Source: Rickettsiales bacterium UBA1997 (GTDB taxonomy: Bacteria > Pseudomonadota > Alphaproteobacteria > Rickettsiales > UBA1997). Taken from it: 6,798 nucleotides of DNA. This document shows, in pieces, positions 6,436 to 6,798 of this stretch; within the stretch, counting starts at the first letter, position 1; every line of letters starts with the position of its first letter. Location of the stretch: the NCBI GenBank assembly GCA_002335845.1, contig DDCV01000024.1, positions 1 through 6,798 on the forward strand, read 5' to 3'. A model generated the notes under the pieces. That model ran no database searches and was not told where the DNA came from. It saw nothing but the letters and a program-made list of their open reading frames with translations. The translations under genes were made by a program, and so were the position numbers.

Positions 6436-6482
6436 GGATAGTATCCAAAATTCCGTGTTAAATCTCATTTTAGGATAAATCC
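6436..6482. repeat. Two related GGAT palindromes upstream of the SemiSWEET gene
   Basis: GGATA-G-TATCC (6436-6446) and GGAT-AA-ATCC (6473-6482) are both perfect dyads with the same half-site, with centres about 36.5 bases apart. They lie 68 to 114 bases upstream of the SemiSWEET start codon on its strand, a range where regulator sites occur. They could be paired operators, but short dyads are frequent in AT-rich spacer. Confidence 0.25.
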
Positions 6483-6547
6483 AATTTAAGCCTATTTTTA
6501 AAAAATATATCCAATTAGCCAATTATCAAGCTCCAGTTTTGAATTGA

Positions 6548-6742
6548 GGACTGCCATTTTTGCTGATTTTAGACGCAGCGATCCCTTATTTAGTAGGAAT
6601 TGGCGGATAAAGTTGATGTGAAGCAGCTGATCTTTTGAAGTTACGAGCTATGCTTTCCACAAAGGGGCTGTTGAATCCTAATATCAACAAAGAGATGTTG
6701 GATAATATCGTTAAATATTTTATCAATTATATTTTCTGTTAA
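6548..6742 (+). pseudogene. Possible coding relic (broken ORF)
   Basis: One frame reads GLPFLLILDAAIPYLVGIGG (6548-6607), then a stop, Ser, a stop (6608-6616). It continues CEAADLLKLRAMLSTKGLL and on to a TAA at 6740-6742. Both halves look protein-like: a hydrophobic segment, then amphipathic helix-like sequence with ordinary codons. Only two closely spaced stops separate them in the same frame. This fits a decaying gene of the sort common in Rickettsiales, but the family is not recognisable. Chance is a serious alternative. Confidence 0.2.
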
Positions 6743-6798
6743 TTGATGTGTAAATTTCTGTTTTGCTAGCAGTTTCATAATCCTAAAAACGGCACTAG

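Larger units (their letters stand above)
6369..6798. other. Right-end region without an intact gene
   Basis: About 430 bases carry no convincing gene on either strand. The part next to the SemiSWEET start (6369-6430) must hold its minus-strand leader and promoter, but no hexamer pair is good enough to name. Two small palindromes lie at 6436-6446 and 6473-6482. From about 6548 to 6742 the plus strand reads like broken coding sequence (separate entry). On the minus strand a frame is open from the window edge (6796) to a TAA at 6643-6641, with an ATG at 6778-6776. It could give a 45-aa peptide beginning MKLLAKQKFTHQLTENIID, or the end of a gene entering from the right. It overlaps the plus-strand relic, so at most one is likely real. 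No tRNA, rRNA or CRISPR repeat was seen. Confidence 0.5.

Overview
The window is AT-rich and most likely comes from the chromosome of an obligately host-associated alphaproteobacterium of the Rickettsiales type. The main evidence is a short prolyl-tRNA synthetase (420 aa) without a full-size editing insertion, closely resembling rickettsial ProS. Supporting signs are low-GC codon use, weak or absent Shine-Dalgarno sites, and a decayed-looking non-coding stretch at the right end. The taxonomic assignment is inferred from remembered protein families, not from a search.

Layout, left to right. Bases 3-131 hold the 3' end of an unrecognised gene. proS (208-1470) follows. A 215-base gap holds a possible 31-codon small ORF, then an HU/IHF-type nucleoid protein gene (1686-1967). 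After a 140-base intergenic region with an extended -10 promoter overlapped by a perfect inverted repeat come two genes on the same strand. These are a 342-aa protein that looks like a double hotdog-fold acyl-thioester enzyme (2108-3136) and a 940-aa membrane hybrid histidine kinase (3217-6039). A minus-strand SemiSWEET sugar-transporter gene (6117-6368) converges on the kinase. The last ~430 bases hold no intact gene, only small palindromes and a possible coding relic.

The notable part is the hotdog/kinase pair. The kinase's six-helix N-terminus, H-box and ATPase core resemble CqsS, the Vibrio receptor for alpha-hydroxyketone autoinducers. Two recalled CqsS pocket residues appear retained and the tail-length position is Phe, as in V. 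harveyi. The protein also carries two receiver domains and a C-terminal HPt domain, so the whole phosphorelay is in one chain. No CqsA/LqsA-type synthase lies in the window. The hotdog protein next to it is a plausible but unproven candidate for making, modifying or degrading an acyl signal or lipid. Together they suggest a small-molecule sensing module in an organism type where quorum sensing is rarely discussed.
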